64,000 nt of DNA from Eubacteriales bacterium mix99 (GTDB taxonomy: Bacteria > Bacillota > Clostridia > Caldicoprobacterales > DTU083), in NCBI GenBank assembly GCA_038396605.1, contig CP121690.1:1644500-1708499 (forward strand), written 5' to 3'. Below, piece by piece: positions 1 to 8,285 of this stretch (position 1 is its first letter; every line of letters starts with the position of its first letter). Below the pieces are notes generated by a model, which made no database searches, was not told the origin of the DNA, and saw only the letters and a program-made list of their open reading frames with translations. The translations under genes and the position numbers were made by a program.

Positions 1-84
1 GATGTTATCCGCAAGAATCTGTATTCCATTATACGTCAGAACAAAGGCCGCGACCGAGGCAGAGACAACGGCTTGAGTATGTAA
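1..84 (+). CDS. C-terminal tail of an unidentified protein (partial)
   Basis: The window opens inside an open frame on the plus strand that reads 27 residues, ending RGRDNGLSM, before a TAA at 82-84. The residues are basic and charged. I do not recognise the family. It lies against mobile-element debris, so it may be the end of another element protein, or a chance open frame. Only sequence left of the window could decide this. Confidence 0.2.
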   Translation, partial: DVIRKNLYSIIRQNKGRDRGRDNGLSM

Positions 85-87
85 CTT

Positions 88-523
88 TTAATCCATAAGC
101 TCCGAAAACAACTCGTTTAGCAAATGATTATTGTCCTCTTTATTACACAATGCCGATGCCGTAATTTTATGTTTTGGGAAATATGGCAGTGAAAAAGTCC
201 ACGCCAAAATCTCCGCCAACCGCATAATATGCGGTATCTCCATTTTTATCAAAACGGTATATGCCCAAGCCATAACTCTTTCCTTCGCCTCTCGTCACTT
301 GAGCTTTTAGGAAATCCTGTAATGCTTTCTCTGACAACACACGACCGGCAAATACTGAACACCAGAGTGTATCTAAATCTTGAGCACAAGTAAACAAGCC
401 CCCATCTGAACCGCCTAAAATCGGGAGGCTGAAAATATTAGTGCGTGAAAGACCTGATACACCATCATACCTGGGGGATACAGAGTATTCATGCATCCCT
501 TTATTCAGATAGAATTTCCCCAA
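88..523 (-). pseudogene. Broken serine hydrolase (class C beta-lactamase-like), C-terminal part
   Basis: Two minus-strand frames join to make the C-terminal half of a beta-lactamase-like serine hydrolase. The first frame (523 to 167) has the typical run with GGSDGGLFTCAQDL and the segment AVGGDFGVDFFTAIFP, which stands where the family has its HTG/KTG-like strand. The second frame (to 88) continues in register with FPKHKITASALCNKEDNN, as expected for the last strand and helix. The frames overlap at about 167-210, so one small indel has broken the gene. The N-terminal half with the catalytic SxxK serine is missing. The fragment ends where the truncated IS21-type gene begins at about 525-555, so insertion and deletion probably removed the rest. 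Non-functional as it stands. Confidence 0.7.
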
Positions 524-1497
524 TTATTGGTTCGTATACTGTCCTTTATGCTTAAATCAAATTTTATTTCCGGGAGAGGATGACAATGCTTCAGATCTTC
601 GGCAAATCTTTCCTCAATGGTTTCATTGTAACGATAATGCTCCCTGTCAGCATCTTCTTCACACTTATCCAGAAGTTGCCGGTTAAAATCAGACAGGGAA
701 AGAAAGTGTGGTATGGGGACCAAAAAGTTGCGCCTTTGATAACCAACCTTGTTTTCCACATTCCCCTTTTCATGTCCCTCACCGGGATTTACAAATACTG
801 CCTGGAATCGGTAATGCTCACGAAATCGCTCAAACCGTTCAGTGGTCTTTCGTCCGCCGCCCCGTATTATTTTGATGACAATTGTTTTGGTGTTATCAAA
901 CCATATCTCCCCGGGTACCACTCCGATGTGCCGGAAGATCGCATCCATCCCTTCCAAAATGCATTCCATGTTCTCTCCATGGAACAACTGCATGTAGCCC
1001 TTATTGCTGTGGGGGAAGGATACCTCCAGATATTTTCCGGATACCCGTCTGCCATTCTCATAAAAATCAGCCGCTCCGAAATCCACCTGTGCTTCCCCCG
1101 GGCTATGCTCAAGGGGTAAAAAGCCATCTCGGGCATCGCTGAAGATTTCCTTATGCTTTGCAGCATAGTAGGCAGCTACCGTCCTGTAGGAGCAATCAAA
1201 GCCCGGGGATTCCTCCCTGAGACGGTGAAACACTCTTTTGGCAGTATGCCGTTGTTTACGCGGTGCCTGCTTGTCCTCCTCCAGCCATCTGTCTATCATT
1301 CCTTTGTAGGGATCGAGATTTGGACAAAAACGTCGTTCTTCTGTCGGCTTAGGATCAGGTTCGTTGAAATCATTCATGTCAACATATTTTCGTACTGTCC
1401 TCCAATCCATTTTTAGTGATTTTGATATTTGCCCAATCTTTTCTCCTTTCACAAAATACCGATATCTGATATCCTTTATGTTGTCCATTGTAAGCAT
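505..1497 (-). pseudogene. istA: IS21-family transposase IstA, truncated at its C-terminus
   Basis: IstA is the DDE transposase of IS21 elements. The reading frame starts MLTMDNIKDIRYRYFVKGEK with a helix-turn-helix (about residues 10-40, KIGQISKSLKMDWRTVRKYV). The retroviral-integrase-type core keeps all three acidic residues: D139 (EAQVDFG), D201 (IWFDN) and E248 (GNVENKVGY). The similarity to IstA stops after PLPEIKFDL (about residue 314, near nt 555), where family members continue for over 100 residues. The last residues here come from the flanking serine-hydrolase remnant. The helper ATPase gene istB is absent. The frame is open further upstream to 1908, but ATG 1497, preceded by the AGGAGGA stretch at 1502-1508, fits the family start. 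The element is a dead remnant. Confidence 0.85.
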
Positions 1498-1570
1498 TGT
1501 CCTCTCCTCCTTGTGTGTATACGCATAAACACAAGGATATATTCCTGAGATGATGTCTGCAATGGGCTTT

Positions 1571-1629
1571 TGCAATTCTATGCATTTTCCAATTGCAATA
1601 CTATGGATTTTCCACTTGCAACTTTCTGT
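1571..1629. repeat. IS21-type terminal direct repeats (three units, 23-bp period)
   Basis: TGCAATTCTATGCATTTTCC starts at 1571, TGCAATACTATGGATTTTCC at 1594 and a third, shorter TGCAACTTTCTGT at 1617. The 23-bp period and the position just outside the istA 5' end match the multiple terminal repeats that IS21-family elements carry for transposase binding. This marks the surviving outer end of the element. Confidence 0.65.
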
Positions 1630-1689
1630 ATTTTTATTATACAACAAACAGGTTAACGGGAACGGCTGTGTTATCAACATGGGCAAGTC

Positions 1690-1944
1690 ATGTCTTTCCG
1701 CGTAGACCCGGAGGACGCGGGGGCACTCATGGATATTCTGAAACAGGCGCGGGAACAGTGCGAAAAAGAAGCCCGACCCGCCGCGTTCAAGGTGCGCGTC
1801 CAAAATCCGAAACAGTCGAGCATAAAACAACAGCTTGCAGCAGTGCTTGACCTCTATCACGTCGCCGTGCAAGCGGCAGGCGCACAAGCGGAAAAAGCCA
1901 AGCCGCAAAAGAGAAAAAGCGCGAAAAAATACTATTTTTTATAG
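1690..1944 (+). CDS. Small lysine-rich protein, probably a mobile-element gene remnant
   Basis: An 84-residue frame beginning MSFRVDPEDAGALMDILKQA and ending in a basic tail (EKAKPQKRKSAKK). No ribosome binding site precedes ATG 1690. The frame is open for some codons upstream (RLCYQHGQV), so it may be the C-terminal end of a longer gene interrupted by the IS21 remnant. The helical, charged composition resembles accessory proteins of Gram-positive conjugative elements, but I cannot name a family. Composition differs from the sugar genes downstream. Function unknown. Confidence 0.35.
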   Translation: MSFRVDPEDAGALMDILKQAREQCEKEARPAAFKVRVQNPKQSSIKQQLAAVLDLYHVAVQAAGAQAEKAKPQKRKSAKKYYFL

Positions 1945-1962
1945 TTTAAAATTAAAAAGGTG

Positions 1963-1993
1963 TTGACGTGGGAACCTTCCCACAGTATATAGT
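1963..1993 (+). promoter_or_regulatory. Promoter with embedded operator palindrome (operon 1)
   Basis: -35 TTGACG (1963-1968) and -10 TATATA (1986-1991) are 17 bp apart, with TATAGT (1988-1993) in an overlapping register. Between them lies the inverted repeat GTGGGAACCTTCCCAC (1968-1983). The same palindrome sits at the same place in the promoter at 7240-7270. A protein bound here would block RNA polymerase. The LacI-type regulator encoded at 11221-12204 is the natural candidate. Confidence 0.75.
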
Positions 1994-2231
1994 AGTGTTA
2001 TAAAGGTAGAACGTCGATATCTTAGTCCTGAACCCCGGGAATTCAACACTGTCCTCGCAGACCTGGAGAAAGCAGCCATGGATTGCCAGGTTTCACCTGG
2101 CAACCCGTCAGGAAAAACAAAATATGGTTCATGATTGGGATTGTGATTCCTTGCTCGCAGGGACCATCATTGGAAAGAAGAAATATAAAAAATAACAGGA
2201 ATGGAGAAAGAGCAGGAAAGAAGGTGTGTTT
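1994..2231 (+). other. Leader of operon 1 with a 9-bp hairpin
   Basis: About 235 nt separate the promoter from the ROK kinase start. A perfect hairpin, TTGCCAGGT-TTC-ACCTGGCAA, lies at 2083-2103. It has no T-run, so it is not a classical terminator. One frame (about 2000-2134) is open and ends SPGNPSGKTKYGS, which may be a decayed coding tail. I recognise no riboswitch class. Confidence 0.35.
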
Positions 2232-3170
2232 ATGCATTACATGGGTTTTGATATTGGCGGGACTTCCATTAAATATGGAGTTTTGACAGGTACCGGAGAG
2301 ATTGTTTTGAGAGATTCCTTTCCAACGCCGGAAAATGAGGAGCAAATTCTTCATCAGATGGAACAGGCATTTTTCCTTTGCCGGAAGCAAGTATCGGATA
2401 TTGCCGGTATCGGTATCTCTTCTCCGGGCCAGATGGCAGAGGATGGTACATTGATTGTGGCGGGCGCGATTCATTCCCTGTATGGAGTGAATTTAAAGAA
2501 AGGACTGGAAAAGAAAGCGGCGATTCCCGTTGTGATCGAAAATGATGCCAATTGTGCAGCGATTGCCGAGCAATGGATTGGCAATGCCCGGGACTGTAAG
2601 AATTACATCTGCGTGGTATTGGGTACCGGGGTTGGCGGGGGAGTTGTCCTGAATAATCATCTGTATAAAGGGAGTCATGGCCTTTCAGGAGAGTTTGGCT
2701 TTTCCATTATTGACGGGGTTCCGGAAACCGGGAATATCGAAGATGCCACATTGAATTATAAGGATGCAGTCGTGCTGGGACTGTACAATCAATATAACCT
2801 GACACGGAAAGCATTGGGACTGCCAATGGATGAAACCATTGACGCACGGCAAATCATTGCTTTAAACAATGCGGATGACCCGGTTGCAAAGAAGGTACTG
2901 CACAAATACTATGTAGATCTGTCCACCTTGTTCATCAATATTATCAGCTTCTTTGATCCGGATAAGATTATAGTCGGTGGAGGGATCAGCAGTAATTTCC
3001 AGTTTATAAAGGAACTGAATGAAACCTTTGAAGAAATGTTTGCCCGGCATGAGAGCCTGGCAAACATTGGCCGCGACAAAATGGCAAAGATCGTTCCAGC
3101 CAAACTGTCGAATGACGCAGGACTGACCGGAGCAGCCTTTTTAATTCATCAAAAACTACAGAATAAATAA
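2232..3170 (+). CDS. ROK-family sugar kinase
   Basis: ROK proteins are ATP-dependent sugar kinases (glucose, fructose, N-acetyl sugars) or regulators. This 312-residue protein has no N-terminal DNA-binding domain, so kinase is the likely role. The phosphate-binding motif DIGGTSIKYG (residues 7-16), the catalytic aspartate D105 in VIENDANCAA and the ROK signature GTGVGGGVVL to GLSGEFG (131-156) are present. The usual zinc site CxCGxxGC that follows HxxGEfGH is absent: the sequence runs EFGFSIIDGVPETGN instead. ATG 2232 is chosen because AGGAAAGAAGG ends at 2224, seven bases away; GTG 2226 is too close. It is the first gene of a four-gene run with a DUF7916-like protein, an acetyltransferase and a DUF4838 glycosidase, so its substrate is probably the sugar released by the latter. 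Confidence 0.85.
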   Translation: MHYMGFDIGGTSIKYGVLTGTGEIVLRDSFPTPENEEQILHQMEQAFFLCRKQVSDIAGIGISSPGQMAEDGTLIVAGAIHSLYGVNLKKGLEKKAAIPVVIENDANCAAIAEQWIGNARDCKNYICVVLGTGVGGGVVLNNHLYKGSHGLSGEFGFSIIDGVPETGNIEDATLNYKDAVVLGLYNQYNLTRKALGLPMDETIDARQIIALNNADDPVAKKVLHKYYVDLSTLFINIISFFDPDKIIVGGGISSNFQFIKELNETFEEMFARHESLANIGRDKMAKIVPAKLSNDAGLTGAAFLIHQKLQNK

Positions 3171-3182
3171 AGGGGTTTTTTT

Positions 3183-4079
3183 ATGGTACGACGTTTCATC
3201 AGCGCCAGTGCAAGTGAAATTGCAGCGATGCAGGCGCAGGAGTTAAAACAATCAATTAAAGCAAGTGAAGGGAGAGTCATTGTTTCTGAAAATGTCTGTT
3301 CCGTGCCAACGCTAACCGATGTAACCAATTCGGAAGTGGCTGTGGCTTATGGAGCGGATATGATTTTGCTGAATGCGTTTGATGCATTGCATCCCTATAT
3401 TGAAGGAATAGAAAAAGATGTAGAAAATCCGATTGCCGTACTGAAGCGCTATATTGGCCGCCCGGTGGGGGTGAATCTGGAACCAGTGGATCCGGGCAGT
3501 ACGCTTTTGAGTGAAAAAGAAGAAATACTGGAAGGACGCATCTCCTCGGTTTCCACATTTGAAGCCTGTGAGAAGCTGGGAGTGGATTTTATTTGCCTGA
3601 CCGGAAATCCCGGTACCGGCGTAACAAATCGGGAAATTGCGAAAGCCGTCCGGGTCGCCAAACAACATTTTTCAGGCTTGATTATCGCCGGTAAAATGCA
3701 TTCTGCCGGATCCGATGAACCCGTTGTGACCATGGAAGTAGTGGAAAGCTATGCGGAAGCCGGTGCGAATGTTCTTTTGCTTCCTTCCGTGGGAACCATT
3801 CAGGGGTTCACACAGGAAAATCTGATGGAAGCCGTGCGATTGGCAAAAAAGCACGACCTGCTGACGATGTCCGCCATCGGTACCAGTCAGGAAGGAGCGC
3901 GTGTGGAGACGATCCGGCAAATGGCCATTGCAAATAAAATCTGTGGTGTGGATATGCAACATATTGGGGATGCGGGATTTGCCGGAGTTGCCCTGCCTGA
4001 GAATATTTATGAAATGTCCATTGCCATACGTGGGATTCGTCACACGATCAGTCGTATTTCCCGTTCGATCAATCGTTAG
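3183..4079 (+). CDS. DUF7916-like TIM-barrel protein
   Basis: 298 residues. The pattern GADMILLNAFD, GRPVGVNLEPVDPG, GVDFICLTGNPGTGVTNREI and GANVLLLPSVGTIQG looks like a phosphate-binding TIM barrel. I associate it with the DUF7916 family, older members of which were labelled HAD-like without good reason. No experimental function is known to me. The gene starts 12 bp after the ROK kinase, with AAAGGGG before ATG 3183, so the two are co-transcribed. By context it acts on the phosphorylated sugar made by the kinase, perhaps as an aldolase, epimerase or phosphatase. That is inference from position only; I see no diagnostic catalytic residues. Confidence 0.6.
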   Translation: MVRRFISASASEIAAMQAQELKQSIKASEGRVIVSENVCSVPTLTDVTNSEVAVAYGADMILLNAFDALHPYIEGIEKDVENPIAVLKRYIGRPVGVNLEPVDPGSTLLSEKEEILEGRISSVSTFEACEKLGVDFICLTGNPGTGVTNREIAKAVRVAKQHFSGLIIAGKMHSAGSDEPVVTMEVVESYAEAGANVLLLPSVGTIQGFTQENLMEAVRLAKKHDLLTMSAIGTSQEGARVETIRQMAIANKICGVDMQHIGDAGFAGVALPENIYEMSIAIRGIRHTISRISRSINR

Positions 4080-4101
4080 ACAGCAACCGTGAACTAGAAA
4101 T

Positions 4102-5292
4102 GTGGTGAATGAATTGGAGAAAATAAGAGAAATGGGCAGGGAATATTATTCCCAGATGTACGATTTGGCAAGTTATTCTTTTAATTTCGGGCAGAAGACC
4201 AATAAGGAAGTGGCAAAATTCAATGAGATTTCTGCCGGTTCCTGGAATTATGGCTATTTTGATGTTAAAACAGGGTGTTTGATGAGCCAGGTGATGGCGA
4301 CTCCCTTTGATGTAAACCTGCATGGCCAGGTGTATAATATGATTGGAATCGGATATGTATCCACCTATCCGGAATTTCGCGGACATGGTGCCATCAATCA
4401 GTTAATGACGAAAATTTTACAGGATGCCAATGCACGGGATGTGGATTTATCCTATCTGGCTCCTTTTTCCTATGATTTTTACGAAAAATATGGCTATCGG
4501 CTGGCTTTTCACCGGTTAAGATATAAGGTGAACAACGAGAAATTTCGCATTATGCCGACTTATGACGGAGTCATTGAACGGTGTGAATATGAAAAGATCA
4601 TTCCGGAGTTGCTCCGGATTTTCAATTCCATGCCACAAAATCAGAAAGGCGGCGTGATTCGCAGAAGATGGTGGCTGGATTATAAGTTTGGCAACAAGGA
4701 TATTCTGTTTGCGGTCTATCGAAATCCTGCCGGTGAAGTAGAAGGCTATATGGCTTATGAATTTGACGACGAAGTTTTTGTGATCAGGGATTTGGGCTTT
4801 TTGACTTATGAAGCGCTTTCTTCCCTTCTGCACTTTTGTCAAAGCCATGCGGGAACCTTTCGCGACTTCGTGTTCAGCATCGGTTATCATGGTACACTTT
4901 TTGACACAATGTCCAGGGATATCTTCAGCACACAGATGAGTATTTGTGCGGATATGATGGCCCGTATCATCAATATTCAGCGTTTTGTCTCCCATTATCC
5001 GTTCCGGCATGATTTTTTCTTTTCCTTCTATGTGACGGAAGACCGCTTTGCACCATGGAACACAGGCGGATATCAGGTTACCGTAAAGGATGGGAAAGCA
5101 AAAGTGGAAAGAGTGGAGCAGAAAGGTTGGGATATCACCGGAAATATCCAGGCGTATACCGAGCTTTTTATGGGCAGCAGAAAGCCTTCCGAGCTGTTAT
5201 TTGCCAAAAGAATTTCAGGAAACAGGGAAGTGGTTGAAGGGCTGGAGGACTGCATTCATACAGGACAGCCCATCCTGGAGGAATATTTTTAG
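4102..5292 (+). CDS. Eis-like GNAT N-acetyltransferase
   Basis: 396 residues with the layout of the Eis family: an N-terminal GNAT domain (about 1-150), a second GNAT-like domain and a C-terminal SCP2-like fold. The acetyl-CoA-binding segment is GYVSTYPEFRGHGAINQLM (R/Q-x-x-G-x-A type), followed by LAPFSYDFYEKYGYR, a hallmark of the family. Eis enzymes acetylate amines on aminoglycosides, peptides and proteins. Inside a sugar operon the substrate may instead be an amino sugar or glycan-derived amine. The start is uncertain: GTG 4102 or GTG 4105, both with a poor ribosome binding site. The gene lies 22 bp after the DUF7916-like gene and 60 bp before the glycosidase. Confidence 0.75.
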   Translation: MVNELEKIREMGREYYSQMYDLASYSFNFGQKTNKEVAKFNEISAGSWNYGYFDVKTGCLMSQVMATPFDVNLHGQVYNMIGIGYVSTYPEFRGHGAINQLMTKILQDANARDVDLSYLAPFSYDFYEKYGYRLAFHRLRYKVNNEKFRIMPTYDGVIERCEYEKIIPELLRIFNSMPQNQKGGVIRRRWWLDYKFGNKDILFAVYRNPAGEVEGYMAYEFDDEVFVIRDLGFLTYEALSSLLHFCQSHAGTFRDFVFSIGYHGTLFDTMSRDIFSTQMSICADMMARIINIQRFVSHYPFRHDFFFSFYVTEDRFAPWNTGGYQVTVKDGKAKVERVEQKGWDITGNIQAYTELFMGSRKPSELLFAKRISGNREVVEGLEDCIHTGQPILEEYF

Positions 5293-5352
5293 AAAAAAGA
5301 CAGATGGGGTTTTTGCGTAGAATTTTTCACCTGTTTCGGGGAGGGAAAAGAA

Positions 5353-7161
5353 ATGACAATTGTCGAAGAAAAGGCAAAGGAAGTTCTGGCAAAATATCTT
5401 TATCAGATGACCGGACAGAGCGGACATATCCGTTTTGTGATCAATCCGCATGCCTTTGCCGTGGCGGATCCGAAACTGGACGATGCCTACCGGGTGGCAG
5501 TTCATCATGGGAAAGGAACCATTCAGGCCAGCAATGCCCGTTCCCTGCTGCTGGCCGTTTATCATTTACTGCGTTCCTGCGGGTGCTCTTTTGTACGACC
5601 GGGGGAAGCAAATGAACGGGTTCCCCAATGTTCATTGGAAGATATCACCGCTTCTTTGGATGTTGTAGCAGGATATCGTTATCGTGGGATTTGTGTTGAA
5701 GGTTCCTGTAATCTGGAGGATACGCTGGGATTGCTGGAATGGATGCCAAAAGTTGGAATGAACAGTTATTTCATGCAGTTTCGCGAAGGGTATCAGTTTT
5801 TTGAACGATGGTACCGGAACGGAAGCAATCCGGCCCGTCAACCCTGGCATTTCGACCTGACCATTGAACGGACCATCCTGCCGCGAATTATTGCCTGTGT
5901 CAGGGAAAATGGCTTGAGTTATCAGGGGGCAGGCCATGGATTTACCTGTGAATGTTTTGGGGTGCCCGGTCTGGGATGGATGGAAATGGATGACTGGCCG
6001 GAAGAATATCAATATGCCCTTGCAATGCGTAACGGGGTACGGAATATGAGTTATCAGGTACCCTTGATCAGTGCACTATGTTACTCTAACGAGGAAGTGC
6101 AGGAAAAAGTAGTGGACAGTGCAGTGGATTATATCGCCGCCCATCCGGAGATGGATGTGGTTCATTTTTGGTTGGATGATGGAAACAACAACAAGTGTGA
6201 ATGCGAAAATTGTAAAGATACAAGAATTGCTGATTTTTATGTGGAAATGCTGAATCGCCTTGATGCCGGGTTGACAGCACGTGGACTGGACGTAAGAATT
6301 GTCTTTCTGGCTTATCATGAAACTTTGTGGCCACCGCAGAGGAATCGTTTGCATCATCCGGAGCGCTTTATTTTCATGTTTGCGCCAATACAGCGGTCCT
6401 TTCGTCAGTCCTTTCCGGATATAGCATCTGCTGGGAAGATGAAACCCTATTGCATGAATGACCAGCCGTTTCCGAAGACCAATCTGGAAGCTGTCAGTCA
6501 TCTAAAAGCCTGGAATCAGTATCTAAAGGGCAATCATTTTGATCTGAGGAATACTTTTGAGTTTGATTATTATCTGAATAATTTTGGGGATTGCGGACAG
6601 TTTGTACAGGCGCGAATCATTTACGAAGATGTTCACCGCCTGAAGCAAAACGGCCTGAACGGAATCGTCAACTGCCAGATGCAGCGCCTCTTCGGGCATG
6701 CCGCATTGCCAATGTATGTTCTGGCCGCAGCACTGCTGGAACCCGAACGTTCCTTCGAAGCAATTGTTGATGAGTTTTTTGAAGGTGCTTTTGGGAGGGA
6801 CTTCAGCAAGATGCGCACCTATTGGCAGGAACTCACTGATAGCTCTGCTTTTATGCGGGAAGACCAGCATGCGTCCAAAAAAGAAGTGAATGACTTTTCT
6901 CAGCTGCTGGAAGCCCGACCGGCGATTGCCTGTGAGGATTTCGTCACAGCAAGCTGTTTAAGATCCTTTGATGTTCAACTGAAGATTTATAGAGGCCTGA
7001 ATGAGTTGGAAAAAGCCGCAATGGAAGGAAATCAAACGATCCTGGGCAAACGATCCGGACAACTGCTGGTTTTCATTGCAGCCTATGAAAACGAATGCTC
7101 TTTGGACTACGATCTTTACTATGTTCGCCAGTATTTGGCCAAACGCTTCGGTTACAAATAA
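5353..7161 (+). CDS. DUF4838 glycosidase-like protein (GH20/GH67-type architecture)
   Basis: 602 residues. The N-terminal part (about 1-90, ending QASNARSLLLAVYHLLRSCG) resembles the small alpha/beta domain found before the barrel in GH20 and GH67 enzymes. The remainder is a DUF4838-type barrel with VHFWLDDGNNNKCECENCKD at about 274-293, a cysteine cluster common in this family. Members are predicted glycoside hydrolases found in polysaccharide loci; substrates are unproved. There is no signal peptide, so it should act in the cytoplasm on imported oligosaccharide. GGGGAGGG precedes ATG 5353. It is the last gene of operon 1, and the transporter operon follows 160 bp later behind its own copy of the same promoter. 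Confidence 0.75.
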   Translation: MTIVEEKAKEVLAKYLYQMTGQSGHIRFVINPHAFAVADPKLDDAYRVAVHHGKGTIQASNARSLLLAVYHLLRSCGCSFVRPGEANERVPQCSLEDITASLDVVAGYRYRGICVEGSCNLEDTLGLLEWMPKVGMNSYFMQFREGYQFFERWYRNGSNPARQPWHFDLTIERTILPRIIACVRENGLSYQGAGHGFTCECFGVPGLGWMEMDDWPEEYQYALAMRNGVRNMSYQVPLISALCYSNEEVQEKVVDSAVDYIAAHPEMDVVHFWLDDGNNNKCECENCKDTRIADFYVEMLNRLDAGLTARGLDVRIVFLAYHETLWPPQRNRLHHPERFIFMFAPIQRSFRQSFPDIASAGKMKPYCMNDQPFPKTNLEAVSHLKAWNQYLKGNHFDLRNTFEFDYYLNNFGDCGQFVQARIIYEDVHRLKQNGLNGIVNCQMQRLFGHAALPMYVLAAALLEPERSFEAIVDEFFEGAFGRDFSKMRTYWQELTDSSAFMREDQHASKKEVNDFSQLLEARPAIACEDFVTASCLRSFDVQLKIYRGLNELEKAAMEGNQTILGKRSGQLLVFIAAYENECSLDYDLYYVRQYLAKRFGYK

Positions 7162-7239
7162 AATATGCGATATACGGCAGGGGTTTGTCTCAAATGGGAA
7201 GATGGATTTAAAGCAAAATGAAATTTTTCTAACAAAGTG

Positions 7240-7270
7240 TTGACATGGGAACCTTCCCACAATGTATAGT
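7240..7270 (+). promoter_or_regulatory. Promoter with the same embedded palindrome (operon 2)
   Basis: -35 TTGACA (7240-7245), then TGGGAACCTTCCCA (7246-7259), then -10 TGTATA (7263-7268, 17-bp spacing) or TATAGT (7265-7270). It matches the promoter at 1963-1993 nearly base for base, which is strong evidence for co-regulation of the catabolic and transport operons by one repressor. Confidence 0.8.
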
Positions 7271-7323
7271 AAGGTTGTGAGAGGATAAACCGTTTTCCAG
7301 CAGATGAGAATTGGGGGAAAAGC

Positions 7324-8265
7324 ATGAATCAGCAGACTATAAAAAGACAAAAAAATAAAAGTGATCAGCATCGGTTTGGAAATCAACTGGGCTTACAATC
7401 AATGATCCTTCCTGGCGCAATTTTTATGATTATCTTCAATTTTCTACCTATCTATGGAATTGCAATTGCATTCAAGCAATATACTGTAATTGATGATTTT
7501 CAAAGCGCTCCATGGGTGGGATGGGAAAATTTTAAAATCATCGTAGATGATAAGTTTTTTTGGCATTCTGTTTATAACACTTTGGGAATCAGTTTTTTAA
7601 AACTTTTATTAGGTTTTATTCCATCCATTATCCTGGCAATTATGATTTATGAGTTAAGACAGGGACCCTTTAAGAGAATCACGCAGACAATCTCTTATAT
7701 GCCACATTTTCTTTCCTGGATTGTTTTGGGAGGAATGCTGATAAATTGGTTGTCGACCAATGGGCTGTTGAATACAGTTCTTTCTGGATTAGGCTTTTCC
7801 ATTAAGCATCAGAACTATCTTTTGAGTGAGGACAAATATTGGTGGATCGCTGTGTTATCCGATATCTGGAAGGATGCCGGATGGGGCACAATCCTGTATC
7901 TGGCTTCTATGGCTAAAATAGATCCCACTTATTATGAGGCTGCAAAGATAGATGGAGCGACACGACTGCAGCAAATCATCAAGATTACGATACCGATGAT
8001 CAGGAATATCATCAGCCTGAATCTGATTTTAACCGTCAGTGGTCTACTGGGATCCAATCTGGACCAGACATTGGTCCTGATGAATTCACAAAACCGGGAT
8101 CGGGCAGAGGTTATTAACTCTTATGTATATCGGATGGGAATGAGTCAGGGGGATTTCTCCTATGCTACAGCAGTTGGTCTGGGTGTCTCTGTCGTTTCGC
8201 TTATTCTCCTGATCGTATCAAATGCGGTGACAAAGAAAATGAACGACAATACATCCGTTTTGTAG
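7324..8265 (+). CDS. ABC sugar transporter permease (LplB-type, CUT1)
   Basis: 313 residues, six predicted membrane segments beginning at LPGAIFMIIFNFLPIYGIAIAF. The EAA loop that contacts the ATPase is YYEAAKIDGATRLQQIIKIT near residue 217. The N-terminus and the FKQYTVIDDFQSAPWVGWENF segment match the LplB/YtcP branch that imports oligosaccharides with a lipoprotein receptor. It forms a set with the second permease and the binding protein directly downstream. No ATPase gene is present, so a shared MsmX/MsmK-type ATPase encoded elsewhere is expected. The gene is notably AT-rich compared with the helicase and htpG genes. Confidence 0.92.
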   Translation: MNQQTIKRQKNKSDQHRFGNQLGLQSMILPGAIFMIIFNFLPIYGIAIAFKQYTVIDDFQSAPWVGWENFKIIVDDKFFWHSVYNTLGISFLKLLLGFIPSIILAIMIYELRQGPFKRITQTISYMPHFLSWIVLGGMLINWLSTNGLLNTVLSGLGFSIKHQNYLLSEDKYWWIAVLSDIWKDAGWGTILYLASMAKIDPTYYEAAKIDGATRLQQIIKITIPMIRNIISLNLILTVSGLLGSNLDQTLVLMNSQNRDRAEVINSYVYRMGMSQGDFSYATAVGLGVSVVSLILLIVSNAVTKKMNDNTSVL

Positions 8266-8285
8266 GTGGGGAGAGGAAGGATATT

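Noticed and set aside
580-1119. Plus-strand frame of 179 residues
   Set aside because: It is antisense to the istA remnant, which has clear DDE motifs.
2083-2103. Riboswitch or terminator in the operon 1 leader
   Set aside because: Only a single simple hairpin is seen, with no T-run and no conserved core of a known riboswitch class.
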